Made by a program: the position numbers and the translations under genes
Assembly: GCA_030849945.1 (NCBI GenBank)
Contig: JAVDKK010000001.1
Location: 1,364,001-1,428,000 of the forward strand
Direction: 5' to 3'
Length of the DNA stretch: 64,000 nt
From: Schauerella fraxinea
GTDB lineage: Bacteria; Pseudomonadota; Gammaproteobacteria; Burkholderiales; Burkholderiaceae_B
The notes under the pieces: model-generated
The model's database searches: none
Seen by the model: the letters and a program-made list of their open reading frames with translations, nothing else
What the model was told of the DNA's origin: nothing
Shown here: positions 16,942 through 25,678 of the stretch, in pieces
Layout of the letters: every line of letters begins with the position of its first letter
Numbering within the stretch: position 1 is the stretch's first letter

Positions 16942-17528
16942 CACAACCCCGACTTCCAGGTGACCAGCACGCTGAGCGGCGTGAGCACCAGCATGGTGGG
17001 CAGGAGCGGCCACCGCAGGATCGCGATGGCGACGAAGCCCGCCACGACGATCCCCATCAGCGGCAGCTTGCGGCGCAGCGGCAGGGTGATCTTGATGGCC
17101 ATGGATATCAGAAGTCCCGCTGCCGCGGCGGCCAGGCCCGCAAAGAAATGCTGGATGTGCGGATCGTGCTGGAAGCGGTCGTACACCGCGCCCAGGCTGA
17201 TGACGATCAGCGACGGCGCCAGGATCAGCCCCATCAGCGCGGCCAGTGCTCCGCTCACCCCGCGAAAGCGCATGCCGATCGCTACCGACATATTGATGAT
17301 GTTGCCGCCGGGCAGGAACTGGCACAGGCCCAGCAGATCGGTGAATTCGGCATTGCTCAGCCAGCGGCGTTTCTCGACCAGGGCGCGATGCGCCAGCGGC
17401 AGCGCGCCGCCGAATGCGGTCACGCCGAGCATGAAAAAGCCGGCGAAGAGTTGCTTGCGGGTGGGCGGATCTGCAAGCGGCGCGGCAGAGTCGTCGAGGG
17501 GGGGAGATGCTGGAGCGGCGTGTCGCAT
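16941..17528 (-). CDS. Chromate transporter, N-terminal half protein (split ChrA)
   Basis: 195 residues. After a ~25-residue hydrophilic start come the CHR motif FMLGVTAFGGALPLAHRAL and LCQFLPGGNIINMSVAIG, then several hydrophobic helices. It is the first gene of the split chrA pair and overlaps the second by one base. Single-domain CHR proteins work as heterodimers with antiparallel topology in studied cases; the same is inferred here. Confidence 0.88.
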   Translation of the reverse strand: MRHAAPASPPLDDSAAPLADPPTRKQLFAGFFMLGVTAFGGALPLAHRALVEKRRWLSNAEFTDLLGLCQFLPGGNIINMSVAIGMRFRGVSGALAALMGLILAPSLIVISLGAVYDRFQHDPHIQHFFAGLAAAAAGLLISMAIKITLPLRRKLPLMGIVVAGFVAIAILRWPLLPTMLVLTPLSVLVTWKSGL

Positions 17529-17744
17529 GCGATAAATCCGGCCGGAGTCTGAGGTGCCGCGGTACGCGCAGCGGATGCAGATTACGCCTTAACCCGCAGG
17601 CTGTCGAACGATCAACGTACGGCGCCGCACGCTGCGCTAAGATGATGCGCGGGCGAGTCTGTAAGCGTCGCGCGGAGCCGTAGGTGCCTATGGGCCGGTT
17701 CCTGCGCAAACGGGGGCTGCCTTGCAAACCAAGGAGAGGATGCG

Positions 17745-18461
17745 ATGGATGAGGTGCGCGCGTTGGTATTCGACGTGTTCGGCACGGTGGTCGATTGGCG
17801 CCGCGGCATCACCCGCGACGCAACGGCTTTTCTGGCGCGGCACGGACGCGAAGATATCGATCCGGTAGCGTTCGCCGATGCCTGGCGGCAACGCTATCAG
17901 CCCGCAATGCAGGCAGTACGCGATGGCGCCCGGCCGTTTGTGCGGCTGGACGTGTTGCATCGTGAAAATCTCGACGCCACGTTGCAGGATGTGGGCATCG
18001 ATCCGCGCGCGATTCCCGAAAGCGATCTGGTTGCGTTCAATCGGGCCTGGCATCGCCTCGATCCCTGGCCCGACAGTGTGGAAGGGCTCACCCGCCTCAA
18101 AAAACGCTACGTGATTGCGCCGCTCTCCAACGGCAATATTTCCCTGATGCTCAATATGGCCAAACGCGCCGGGTTGCCATGGGATGCGATTCTCGGTGCC
18201 GAAGTGGCGCAGGCCTACAAGCCGTCGCCCGACGCTTATCTGCGCACGGCTGACGTGCTCGATCTGCCGCCTGAGCAATTGATGATGGTGGCCGCGCACA
18301 ACAACGATCTGGCGGCGGCGCGCCGGCAAGGCTTGCGCACGGCGTTCGTGGTGCGGCCTTCGGAACACGGCCCCAAGCAATCCCGCGATCTGGCACCCGA
18401 GCAGGACTGGGATGTGGTCGCTTCCGACATGAACGATCTCGCTCGTCGGCTCGGACTCTGA
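17745..18461 (+). CDS. Haloacid dehalogenase, type II (HAD superfamily)
   Basis: 238 residues. The nucleophile Asp is in LVFDVFGTVVDW (D10); motif II LSNGNISL, the Lys in AQAYKPSPDAY and the final acidic motif appearing as VAAHNNDLAAARRQGL follow the L-2-haloacid dehalogenase arrangement. It hydrolyses short 2-halo acids in characterised relatives; many homologues act on other small substrates. AAGGAGAGG precedes the start. It is followed after six bases by a DNA glycosylase, probably on the same transcript. Confidence 0.85.
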   Translation: MDEVRALVFDVFGTVVDWRRGITRDATAFLARHGREDIDPVAFADAWRQRYQPAMQAVRDGARPFVRLDVLHRENLDATLQDVGIDPRAIPESDLVAFNRAWHRLDPWPDSVEGLTRLKKRYVIAPLSNGNISLMLNMAKRAGLPWDAILGAEVAQAYKPSPDAYLRTADVLDLPPEQLMMVAAHNNDLAAARRQGLRTAFVVRPSEHGPKQSRDLAPEQDWDVVASDMNDLARRLGL

Positions 18462-18467
18462 CGGGCG

Positions 18468-18980
18468 ATGCACGTCGTCGGTTTTCCACCGGTGGTCGAC
18501 GACCGCGCCCGCGTGTTGGTATTGGGCTCGATGCCCGGCGTGCGCTCGCTGGACGCCGATCAGTACTACGCCCACCCGCGCAACGCCTTCTGGCCGATCG
18601 TGGCCGCGATTTTCGGCTTCGACGCCCAATCGGCTTACACCGTTCGGATCAAGGCTCTGCAAGCGGCCGGTGTGGCACTATGGGATGTGCTCGAGCGCTG
18701 TGACCGCCCGGGCAGTCTGGATGCCGCCATCGTGCGCGAAAGCATCGTCGCCAACGACATCGGCGGGCTACTGACGCGGTATCCGTCGATCGACCACGTC
18801 GTGTTCAACGGGGGCGCCGCAGCCAGTCTTTATGCGCGTCATGTGCGACCGGGTTTGTCGGCCGATCCTGATGTGCGCTATACCTCGTTGCCGTCGACCA
18901 GTCCCGCGCATGCCGCCATGACGCCGGCGGTCAAGGCGGCGGTCTGGCGCGCCGCGCTCACTGCACGCGGCACGGCGTAA
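18468..18980 (+). CDS. DNA-deoxyinosine / mismatch-type glycosylase (UDG superfamily)
   Basis: 170 residues. The motifs LGSMPGVRSLDADQYYAHP-type (motif 1 region), NAFWPIV and the late SLPSTSPAHA match the hypoxanthine-DNA glycosylase branch (family 6) of the uracil-DNA glycosylase fold, which removes deaminated adenine from DNA. Length is typical. The ATG lies six bases after the haloacid dehalogenase stop. Related Mug enzymes cannot be fully excluded. Confidence 0.82.
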   Translation: MHVVGFPPVVDDRARVLVLGSMPGVRSLDADQYYAHPRNAFWPIVAAIFGFDAQSAYTVRIKALQAAGVALWDVLERCDRPGSLDAAIVRESIVANDIGGLLTRYPSIDHVVFNGGAAASLYARHVRPGLSADPDVRYTSLPSTSPAHAAMTPAVKAAVWRAALTARGTA

Positions 18981-19064
18981 CGCTTTTCACGCTATCTTCG
19001 GGATCGCGCGCGCGGTGCACGCCGCTTGCGAGGTGCCGGTAATGTCTTTTTAACGAACAGAGTC

Positions 19065-19358
19065 ATGAACAACGGTTTTTTTGAGTGGCTGGGCAGTGCG
19101 TTTGGCGAGGCGATACGCGCCGTCGTCGACACCCTGCGATTTCTGCTGGGTGGCGTGGGCGAGGCGATCGGCGACTTTACCGGTGGCTTGGCGCGCGCCA
19201 TGGGCATGAGCCCATCGGTGTTCAATATCGCCTGGCTCATCCTGGGGCTGATCCTGCTGTACGCCGCATTCAAGTCGTTCATTCACCGCAGCATCGTCGG
19301 CGGCATATTCTGGCTGGTGTTGGCCGTGCTCGTTCTGGGTGGATTGATCGGCGGATGA
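19065..19358 (+). CDS. Small membrane protein of unknown function
   Basis: 97 residues from the ATG at 19065 (AGAG just upstream). An amphipathic start (FFEWLGSAFGEAIRAVVDTL) is followed by two hydrophobic segments (SVFNIAWLILGLILLYAAF and IVGGIFWLVLAVLVLGGLIGG). It overlaps the following DUF2784 gene by four bases (ATGA), so they are translated together. I do not recognise the family. Confidence 0.75.
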   Translation: MNNGFFEWLGSAFGEAIRAVVDTLRFLLGGVGEAIGDFTGGLARAMGMSPSVFNIAWLILGLILLYAAFKSFIHRSIVGGIFWLVLAVLVLGGLIGG

Positions 19359-19735
19359 GTGCCTGGGCCGCCGATGGCGTGATGGTGATACACGCCGCCT
19401 TTGTCTTGTTCGTCGCACTGGGCGCGGCACTCGTGGCCTGGCGTCCCGGTTGGGCGTGGCTGCACGTGCCGGCGGTCGCGTGGGGCGCCTGGATCACCAT
19501 GAGTGGCGGCATCTGCCCGCTCACGCCGCTCGAAAACGCCCTGCGACTGGCGGCGGGGCAGGCGGGTTACGAAGAAGGCTTCATCGCCCACTATGCGCGC
19601 GTATTGATCTACCCGCCTGGGCTGACGCGTTCGGTGCAGATCGGTATCGGCATCGCCGCGATCGTGTTCAATGTGGGCCTCTACGCCTTGGCCTGGCACC
19701 GGCGGCAACGCCACCGTGCGCCTGTCGCGCCTTGA
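19355..19735 (+). CDS. DUF2784 family membrane protein
   Basis: 126 residues, about three or four helices. The blocks VIHAAFVLFVALGAALVAW, ITMSGGICPLTPLEN and ARVLIYPPGLTR are the conserved DUF2784 motifs. Function of the family is unknown. Start overlaps the stop of the preceding small membrane protein. Confidence 0.9.
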   Translation: MSAWAADGVMVIHAAFVLFVALGAALVAWRPGWAWLHVPAVAWGAWITMSGGICPLTPLENALRLAAGQAGYEEGFIAHYARVLIYPPGLTRSVQIGIGIAAIVFNVGLYALAWHRRQRHRAPVAP

Positions 19736-19782
19736 GGTCGCACGCCGATTACCCGCTCAAAGCGCCCGCCCGGATCGGTACC

Positions 19783-20769
19783 TTATCCGAGGTGACGCGT
19801 CAGCGTGGCAGGATCGGTATTGGTGCCGCAGAGCAACACGCCAACACGCTTGCCCGCGAGCGTATCTCTTAGCGGGCCCACCAGCGCGGCCGTGGCTGCA
19901 GCGCATGCCGGCTCGACCGCCAGCTTGAGCTGATCGAAAAGCAAACGCATCGACGCGCGAATGGCATCGTCGGATACCTGGGTCAAGGCATCCACATGGC
20001 GGCGGCAAAGATCGTAGCTGTACTGCTCGGTATGCGGTGCCATCAGGCTATCGGCGATGCTCTGCATGGGCCCCATCTTGATGGGCGCGTTCGCATCGAA
20101 ACTCTGTTGCATGGCGTTGGCGCCTACCGGTTCCACACCGTATACCTTGCAGGCCGGGTCGATCATCTTCACCGCAGTGGAGATGCCCGCCATGAGACCG
20201 CCGCCACCGATCGGAACGATCACCGCATCGAGTTTGCCCGCCTGCATCAGCCATTCATGACCCAGTGTGGCGGTACCGAGCACTGTGCGATATCCATTGA
20301 AGGGATGCACGAAGAAGCGGCCTTCTTCACCTTCGATGCGGCGCACTTCCGCAAACGCGGATGCGCCGTCGTCGGCCAGAACGACCTCGGCGCCGTACTG
20401 GTGGCAGAGGGCCACCCGCGCAGGACTTGCCGTTTTGATCATGACGACCTTGGCGGACACGCCCAGCCGCATCGCCGCGTACGCGACCGCTACGGCATGG
20501 TTGCCGGCGGACACGCAGGTCACGCCGGCCGATTGTTGGGCCGGGTCCAGCGCGAGAATGTTCGAGAAGGCGCCACGCGCCTTGAATGTGCCGCTGGCTT
20601 GCAACAGTTCGAATTTGAAGTTGATGCGCGTGCCGGCGACGGGCAGGAAGTCGTCACGGTCTACCACCGGCGTTTCCCGTATCCATTGGCGTAGCGCATC
20701 GTGCTGTGCGGCAATCGCGGCGCGATCTGCAATGGCGGGTTCTGAAAGAGATCGATCGGTTGTCGTCAT
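19783..20769 (-). CDS. Threonine/serine dehydratase-like PLP enzyme
   Basis: 328 residues, fold type II PLP enzyme. The Schiff-base lysine is in LLQASGTFKARGAF; SAGNHAVAVAYAAM is the substrate loop, and PIGGGGLMAG the phosphate-binding glycine loop. The enzyme lacks a C-terminal ACT regulatory domain, so it is the short catabolic type (or serine racemase-like). It ends an operon ridA - deacetylase - MHS transporter - dehydratase; RidA hydrolyses the reactive enamine that such dehydratases release, which supports a working functional link. Confidence 0.9.
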   Translation of the reverse strand: MTTTDRSLSEPAIADRAAIAAQHDALRQWIRETPVVDRDDFLPVAGTRINFKFELLQASGTFKARGAFSNILALDPAQQSAGVTCVSAGNHAVAVAYAAMRLGVSAKVVMIKTASPARVALCHQYGAEVVLADDGASAFAEVRRIEGEEGRFFVHPFNGYRTVLGTATLGHEWLMQAGKLDAVIVPIGGGGLMAGISTAVKMIDPACKVYGVEPVGANAMQQSFDANAPIKMGPMQSIADSLMAPHTEQYSYDLCRRHVDALTQVSDDAIRASMRLLFDQLKLAVEPACAAATAALVGPLRDTLAGKRVGVLLCGTNTDPATLTRHLG

Positions 20770-20788
20770 GGCGGGAATCCGTGTCGTG

Positions 20789-22075
20789 TCATCGCATGCC
20801 CAGGCGCTTGCGCACCCCGAAGATGGCCGCGATGCTGATGAGTGAGGCGAAGATCAGATAGAAGCTCGGTGCAAGTTTGCTGCCCGTCGCATCGATCAGG
20901 CCTGTGATGATGAAAGGCGCAAACCCGCCAAAGATCGTGACGGCGATGTTGTAGGCCAGTGACATGCCCGTGGTGCGATTCTGAACCGGGAAGATCTCGG
21001 TGAGCAACGCGGGCAGCGCGCCGAAGTAGCCCGACAGCAACACACCGATCACGATCTGCACGCCGATCATGGTGCCGAATGTGGGATAAGCGGCCACGAT
21101 GGCGAACATGGGATAGATCAGGACGAGAAAAAGCAGGGCGGACAACAGCATCACGCCTGTTCGACCGTGGCGGTCCGACCAGTGGCCGACGATCGGTGCG
21201 CAAATGAACTGCACCACACCCGTGAGCAGCGTGGCGGTGAAGGCCGCCGACTGCGGGATGCCGAGTTGCCTGACGGCGTACGTCGGCATGTAGAGAACGA
21301 GGTAAGTGGCCACCGTACCGAGCACCACGGTGCCGATGGCAAGAACGAGACGCGCGCGATGATGCGAGAACGTGTCGGCCAGCGGCGTCTTCGACGGTTC
21401 CGCGGCGAGAAACTCAGGGGTCTCGTCGATGCGGGTACGGATGTAGTAGGCGACCGGCCCGATCAACAAGCCAAAGAAGAACGGCACCCGCCAGCCCCAC
21501 GACAGCATCTGTTCCGGCGTCAGCCAATTGGTGAGCCCGGCACCAAAGCCCGCTGCCAGCAACGTGGTCAGCCCTTGGCTGGCAACCTGCCAACTGGCGT
21601 AGAAGCCACGCCGCTTGGGCGCATGCTCGGCAAGGAAGGCGGTGGCACTGCCGAATTCTCCGCCGGCGGAGAACCCCTGGATCATCCGCGCCAGTACGAT
21701 CCCGATCGGCGCCCATACCCCGATCGCGGCGTAGGTGGGCATCACGGCGATGAGCAAGGTGCCCACCATCATCAGCAGGATCGAGACGGTCAGCGCTGCA
21801 CGCCTTCCTACGCGATCGGCATAGATGCCGAGCACCAGCGCGCCCAGCGGGCGCATGAAGAACGACACACCGAAGGTGCCGAGCGTGAGCAAGAGCGAGA
21901 TCGAGTCGCTGCCGCTGGGGAAAAACAGTTTGGCGATCGTGACGGCGAAAAAGCCGTAGACCACGAGATCGAACCACTCGAGCGCATTGCCTATCGAGGC
22001 CGCAATGATGATGCGCCAGGCGGCAGGGGGCGTCTCTTCGCGTGCGGACGCATGCGGGGTGGTGAAGGTAGACAT
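20789..22075 (-). CDS. MFS transporter, metabolite:H+ symporter (MHS) family
   Basis: 428 residues, 12 helices. The opening GNALEWFDLVVYGFFA, the loop YADRVGRRAAL and LARMIQGFSAGGEFGSATAFLAEHAP are typical of the ProP/KgtP/citrate MHS family, importers of small carboxylates, betaines or amino-acid derivatives. The ATG at 22075 is preferred over an upstream GTG at 22102. Its neighbours suggest the substrate is an N-acyl or hydroxy amino acid, which is inference only. Confidence 0.9.
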   Translation of the reverse strand: MSTFTTPHASAREETPPAAWRIIIAASIGNALEWFDLVVYGFFAVTIAKLFFPSGSDSISLLLTLGTFGVSFFMRPLGALVLGIYADRVGRRAALTVSILLMMVGTLLIAVMPTYAAIGVWAPIGIVLARMIQGFSAGGEFGSATAFLAEHAPKRRGFYASWQVASQGLTTLLAAGFGAGLTNWLTPEQMLSWGWRVPFFFGLLIGPVAYYIRTRIDETPEFLAAEPSKTPLADTFSHHRARLVLAIGTVVLGTVATYLVLYMPTYAVRQLGIPQSAAFTATLLTGVVQFICAPIVGHWSDRHGRTGVMLLSALLFLVLIYPMFAIVAAYPTFGTMIGVQIVIGVLLSGYFGALPALLTEIFPVQNRTTGMSLAYNIAVTIFGGFAPFIITGLIDATGSKLAPSFYLIFASLISIAAIFGVRKRLGMR

Positions 22076-22130
22076 GGTCGAAGATCCAGGATGGGCGAAC
22101 ACGACCGTGCGGCGGTACGCCGCAAGGAGA

Positions 22131-23321
22131 CTATTGGGAAATGCTGCGAATCACTTTGCCGAGGAACGCCTCGCACTGCGCGATCTGCGCCGTGGTCACG
22201 AACTCGTTGGGTTTGTGCGCCTGTTCGATATCGCCCGGCCCGCAAATCACGGCGGCGATGCCGGCGTGCTGAAATTGCCCGGCCTCCGTGCCGTACGCCA
22301 CCTTCCGACGTGCGTTATCGGCGCTCAACGCCCGCACGAGCTGCGTGATGGCGGCCTGCTCGGACGCGTCCAGCGCCGGAGCGGTCGCCATCTTGGTCAG
22401 GTCGATGGCGGCGCCCGGGTGCACGGCGCGCATGCGCGGCAGCAGGGTGTCGTTGGCGTAGGCTTGTATGCGATCGAAGAAGCGCGCCGGGTCGGTGCCG
22501 GGCAGGTTCCGGTGTTCGAAATCGAAGCGGCAATCCTCGGGAATCGTGTTCAGCGCAATGCCGCCCTGGATCGTGCCGGTTTGCGCGGTACTGAACGGCA
22601 CATCGAACGCTTCATCGAATGGGCCTCGCGCGCGCATCTCTTCGGCGAGATCCTGAATGAAGCAAATGAGCCTGGCGGCATACTCGATGGCGTTCACGCC
22701 TTTGGGTGTGAGCGAAGAATGCGCGGCATGCCCTTTCACGCAACAGCGGAAGGTATTGATGCCCTTGTGCGCCACGATGACGCGCATGGAGGTGGGTTCG
22801 CCCACGATGCAACTGTCGGGGCGGATGCCGCGCGCCTGCAGATCGGCCAACATGACCGGCGCACCCACACAACCCAGTTCCTCGTCGTACGACAAGGCGA
22901 AGTGGATGGGCTGAGTGAGTCGCGCCTGCTGCATCTGCGGCAAGAGGGCGAGCGCCGTGCCGACGAACCCCTTCATGTCGCACGTGCCGCGGCCGAACAA
23001 TTTTCCGTCGCGCACTTCCGGCGCGAAGGGATCGGAATCCCAGGGCTGTCCGTCTACCGGTACCACATCGGTGTGGCCGGAAAGGACGATGCCGCCCTGG
23101 GTGGTGCCGTCCGCAGCGGGAACCGTTGCGAAGAGATTCGCTTTCGTGCCGGTGGCATCGTGGCTGAGCAAGGCGTCGATGCCGGCGCGTTTGAGGTCGT
23201 CGCGCACCATCTCGATCAAACCGAGGTTTGAGTGCCGGCTGGTCGTGTCGATCGCAACCAGCCGTTTGATCCACGCGATGGCCGGCGTATCGGCGAGGGC
23301 AGGTGACATGACGGCGCTCAT
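22131..23321 (-). CDS. argE: Acetylornithine deacetylase-like M20 hydrolase
   Basis: 396 residues. Dizinc motifs: LSGHTDVVPVDG, GRGTCDMKGF, SYDEELGCVGAP, VGEPTSM and the late KPNEFV. The match to ArgE (removes acetyl from N-acetylornithine) is good, but the location in a catabolic-looking operon with RidA, an MHS transporter and a dehydratase makes another N-acyl amino acid an equal possibility. The ATG at 23321 overlaps the ridA stop (ATGA). Confidence 0.85.
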   Translation of the reverse strand: MSAVMSPALADTPAIAWIKRLVAIDTTSRHSNLGLIEMVRDDLKRAGIDALLSHDATGTKANLFATVPAADGTTQGGIVLSGHTDVVPVDGQPWDSDPFAPEVRDGKLFGRGTCDMKGFVGTALALLPQMQQARLTQPIHFALSYDEELGCVGAPVMLADLQARGIRPDSCIVGEPTSMRVIVAHKGINTFRCCVKGHAAHSSLTPKGVNAIEYAARLICFIQDLAEEMRARGPFDEAFDVPFSTAQTGTIQGGIALNTIPEDCRFDFEHRNLPGTDPARFFDRIQAYANDTLLPRMRAVHPGAAIDLTKMATAPALDASEQAAITQLVRALSADNARRKVAYGTEAGQFQHAGIAAVICGPGDIEQAHKPNEFVTTAQIAQCEAFLGKVIRSISQ

Positions 23322-23713
23322 GGGGTGACGTCCTTGCACAGTGCAATGGCTTCGATTTCAACGAGGGCACCGGGAATCATCAAATCGGCCCGCACCGTGG
23401 ACCGTGCCGGCAGCGGTCCGCCGTCGAAGAATGCCTTGTAGGCGTCGTTGAAGGCGGGAAAATCCTCGATGCGCGTCAGCCAGACGGTGGTCTTGGCGAC
23501 ATCGTTCAGGCTCAACCCCACCGTTTTCAGGTGATCCCCGATGTAAGTCAGGCACGTGCGAGTCTGCTCGCCGACATCCTTGCCGACGATATCGAAGGCG
23601 GGGCCCAGCGCCATCTGACCCGAGACGAACATCAGGTCGCCGGCGCGTCGGCACACCGAGAAATGCGGCCGCAAGCCGGTGCGCGGATTGACCGAAGGGG
23701 GAACGCCATGCAT
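23318..23713 (-). CDS. RidA/YjgF-family enamine/imine deaminase
   Basis: 131 residues from the ATG at 23713 (CAGGAG upstream). The blocks DLMFVSGQMALGPAF, WLTRIEDFPAFNDAY and the catalytic Arg in ARSTVRADLMIPGALVEIEAIA are the YER057c/RidA signature. These trimeric enzymes hydrolyse 2-aminoacrylate and related enamines made by PLP dehydratases. It is the first gene of the four-gene leftward operon that ends with such a dehydratase. Confidence 0.92.
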   Translation of the reverse strand: MHGVPPSVNPRTGLRPHFSVCRRAGDLMFVSGQMALGPAFDIVGKDVGEQTRTCLTYIGDHLKTVGLSLNDVAKTTVWLTRIEDFPAFNDAYKAFFDGGPLPARSTVRADLMIPGALVEIEAIALCKDVTP

Positions 23714-23931
23714 CGCACAACTCCTGAGTGGGGATAGCGACGAGCTTATGCCTGGCGGCGGCCGCACACTTATGCGCGCCGGTACGATTTGTTTGCGCAT
23801 CCGGCAGCGCGCCCGGCGCGGCGTACCGGTTTAGGGGTTAACCCGCGAGGCGTCGATGCCACGCCGGTTCGTCTTGACGAGAGCGACGCCCGGCCTTTAA
23901 CGTGGCCGTCGTTATCAGCGGTAACGCAAGA

Positions 23932-24918
23932 ATGGAGGCGGCCGTGCAACGTGTTCCGGGTCAGGGCCTGCATGCCTATGTGCCCCATTCGTTCGAAGTG
24001 GTAAACATCGCCCCAGTGGGCGCCGCGTGCTTCATTGCCACCCGGCCTACTGCGCCCGGCATTCAAGGCTTTCGCGATACGTTGATTCTGGCGGACGGCC
24101 TGTCGGCCAGTTGGGCCGACGTCACGCGCGATCACGCGCTGGAAGAACACTACGACTGCAGCGGCGCGCTCAAGATACACCTGCGTGTGGCCGGCCGTTC
24201 GGGGGTCACGGATGGCGGCCAACCGGCGCACGATGTGGCGGCGTTGTCGTGCAGTGCGCTGGCGCAACCGCGTGGCGCGCGCAAGATCGAAATCTTTCGC
24301 GGGGGCGAACGCGAACGCTCGGTCACCGTATCGTGTTCGCGGAATTACCTGATCGATGAACTGGGCATCGACGCGCAGCGATACGACGGTGCCCTGCGTC
24401 ATTTCCTCGATGGCGCGCCGTTGGGGTTCACGCTTTTTCGAACCACGCTGGGCGATGCGTTGCTGCAGGCCGCGCAAACGTACTTCGAACCGTGCAGCAA
24501 TGTATTCAGCCGCAGATTGCGATTGCAGTCCTGCACGCACGATATCGTGCGCGTTTTCTTCGAGCGGATGGGTGGACAGGTATCGGCGCAGTCAACCGTG
24601 TCGTTGCGTGACCGCGAGACCGTCGCACGCGTGATCGCGCGTCTGGCGCAAGGCGAGGGGAGCCGCCCGCGCAGCGTGAAGCAGCTTGCCGCACAAGCCG
24701 GGATGAGCGAGTCGAAGTTCACCCGCACATTCAAGGCCGTGCAGGGTTCGACGACGACGGCATATCTGCAGCAGTTGCGTATGGAACGGGCGATGGTCAT
24801 GATTCGAAGCGGCCGACTGCCGATCACGCAGATTGCGCTTGAGGTGGGCTACGATCATCCCGCCAATTTTTCGACTGCCTTTCGGCGGCACTTCGGCGTC
24901 GCGCCGCGCGATGTGTGA
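23932..24918 (+). CDS. AraC-family transcriptional regulator
   Basis: 328 residues from the ATG at 23932; a GTG at 23902 would add ten. The C-terminal third holds both helix-turn-helix motifs (SVKQLAAQAGMSESKFTRTF and ITQIALEVGYDHPANFSTAF). The N-terminal ~230 residues are a ligand domain without a clear family. It is divergent from the ridA operon across about 220 bases that include the palindrome GGGTTAACCC (23835-23844), and probably controls it. Its 3' end lies 15 bases from the convergent MarR-like gene. Confidence 0.9.
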   Translation: MEAAVQRVPGQGLHAYVPHSFEVVNIAPVGAACFIATRPTAPGIQGFRDTLILADGLSASWADVTRDHALEEHYDCSGALKIHLRVAGRSGVTDGGQPAHDVAALSCSALAQPRGARKIEIFRGGERERSVTVSCSRNYLIDELGIDAQRYDGALRHFLDGAPLGFTLFRTTLGDALLQAAQTYFEPCSNVFSRRLRLQSCTHDIVRVFFERMGGQVSAQSTVSLRDRETVARVIARLAQGEGSRPRSVKQLAAQAGMSESKFTRTFKAVQGSTTTAYLQQLRMERAMVMIRSGRLPITQIALEVGYDHPANFSTAFRRHFGVAPRDV

Positions 24919-24933
24919 TGGCGCGCTGCGGCC

Positions 24934-25533
24934 TTATAAAGACGTCGCGGCACGAGCCGCCTGATCGTACGCGCCTGACAGCGTGCGCAGCACTTTGGCC
25001 ATCTGGCCGATTTCGGTATTCATTTCGCTGCCCAGATTGTTGAGCAAACATGCCTCGCGCACTTCACGATATTGCGCGACGAGTTCCTCGCCTTTTCTGG
25101 ACGGGCTGTAGAACACTTCCTTGCCCACTTTCTCGGTTTGCACGAGTTTTGAAGCGACAAGTTTTTTCAATGAATAGGCCACCACGTGCGCGTCTTCGTA
25201 GTTGAGCACGAAGCAAATATCGGCGAGTTTTTTATTACGTGCGCGATGGTTCACATGATGCAGCAGCAACACATCCGTGATCGTGAGTTCGACGTTTCCT
25301 GCGGCTGCCATGCAGCGCACACACCACCGCGAAAACGCGTTCCACGCCACGATCAACGCAAACTCGAATTCCGACGATTCGCGGCTGCGCGGCGACACCA
25401 GATGCGACGACGACACGATCCCCAAATTGCGTGTGGGCCGCTTGCGCGCGGCAGGCGCGCGCGCCGGTTTGGTGCGCGACGGCACGCTTCTGGTGCGTGC
25501 GGGTTTGAGAGGTTCTGTTGTTTGTCTCGTCAT
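24934..25533 (-). CDS. MarR-like winged-helix transcriptional regulator
   Basis: 199 residues (an upstream ATG at 25548 would add five). A basic, Pro/Arg/Thr-rich N-terminal tail of ~40 residues precedes a winged-helix domain: NVELTITDVLLLHHVNHR, KLADICFVLNYEDAHVVAYS, LVQTEKVGKEVFYSPSRKGE. The family is annotated in Burkholderiales as predicted MarR-type regulators next to transport genes. It faces the DctPQM operon, and a long inverted repeat lies between them. Autoregulation and control of the TRAP transporter are inferred. Confidence 0.85.
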   Translation of the reverse strand: MTRQTTEPLKPARTRSVPSRTKPARAPAARKRPTRNLGIVSSSHLVSPRSRESSEFEFALIVAWNAFSRWCVRCMAAAGNVELTITDVLLLHHVNHRARNKKLADICFVLNYEDAHVVAYSLKKLVASKLVQTEKVGKEVFYSPSRKGEELVAQYREVREACLLNNLGSEMNTEIGQMAKVLRTLSGAYDQAARAATSL

Positions 25534-25551
25534 AGTAGTAACCCGCATTAC

Positions 25552-25593
25552 GTTGATAATTTATTGACAATTTATATCAACGGTTTCTAGACT
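25552..25593 (+). promoter_or_regulatory. Inverted repeat overlapping a promoter between the MarR-like gene and dctP
   Basis: GTTGATA (25552-25558) and TATCAAC (25575-25581) form perfect 7-bp arms around a 16-base AT-rich spacer. Inside it lies TTGACA (25564-25569), a perfect -35, with TAGACT (25588-25593) as a poor -10 at 18 bases. The repeat would let the neighbouring MarR-like protein block dctP transcription. Confidence 0.5.
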
Positions 25594-25678
25594 TCAACGC
25601 AATTGACGAGGTTCTTCAACCTCGAGTCAGCGGCCTTTTCAGTCTTTCAATGCTTCCAACCGATCTTTGGAGTGCTTC

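Noticed and set aside
16417..17727. A 436-codon frame as one chromate transporter
   Set aside because: Only its last 174 codons encode ChrA sequence; the earlier part is an out-of-frame reading of the separate 195-residue half. The TGATG junction shows two genes.
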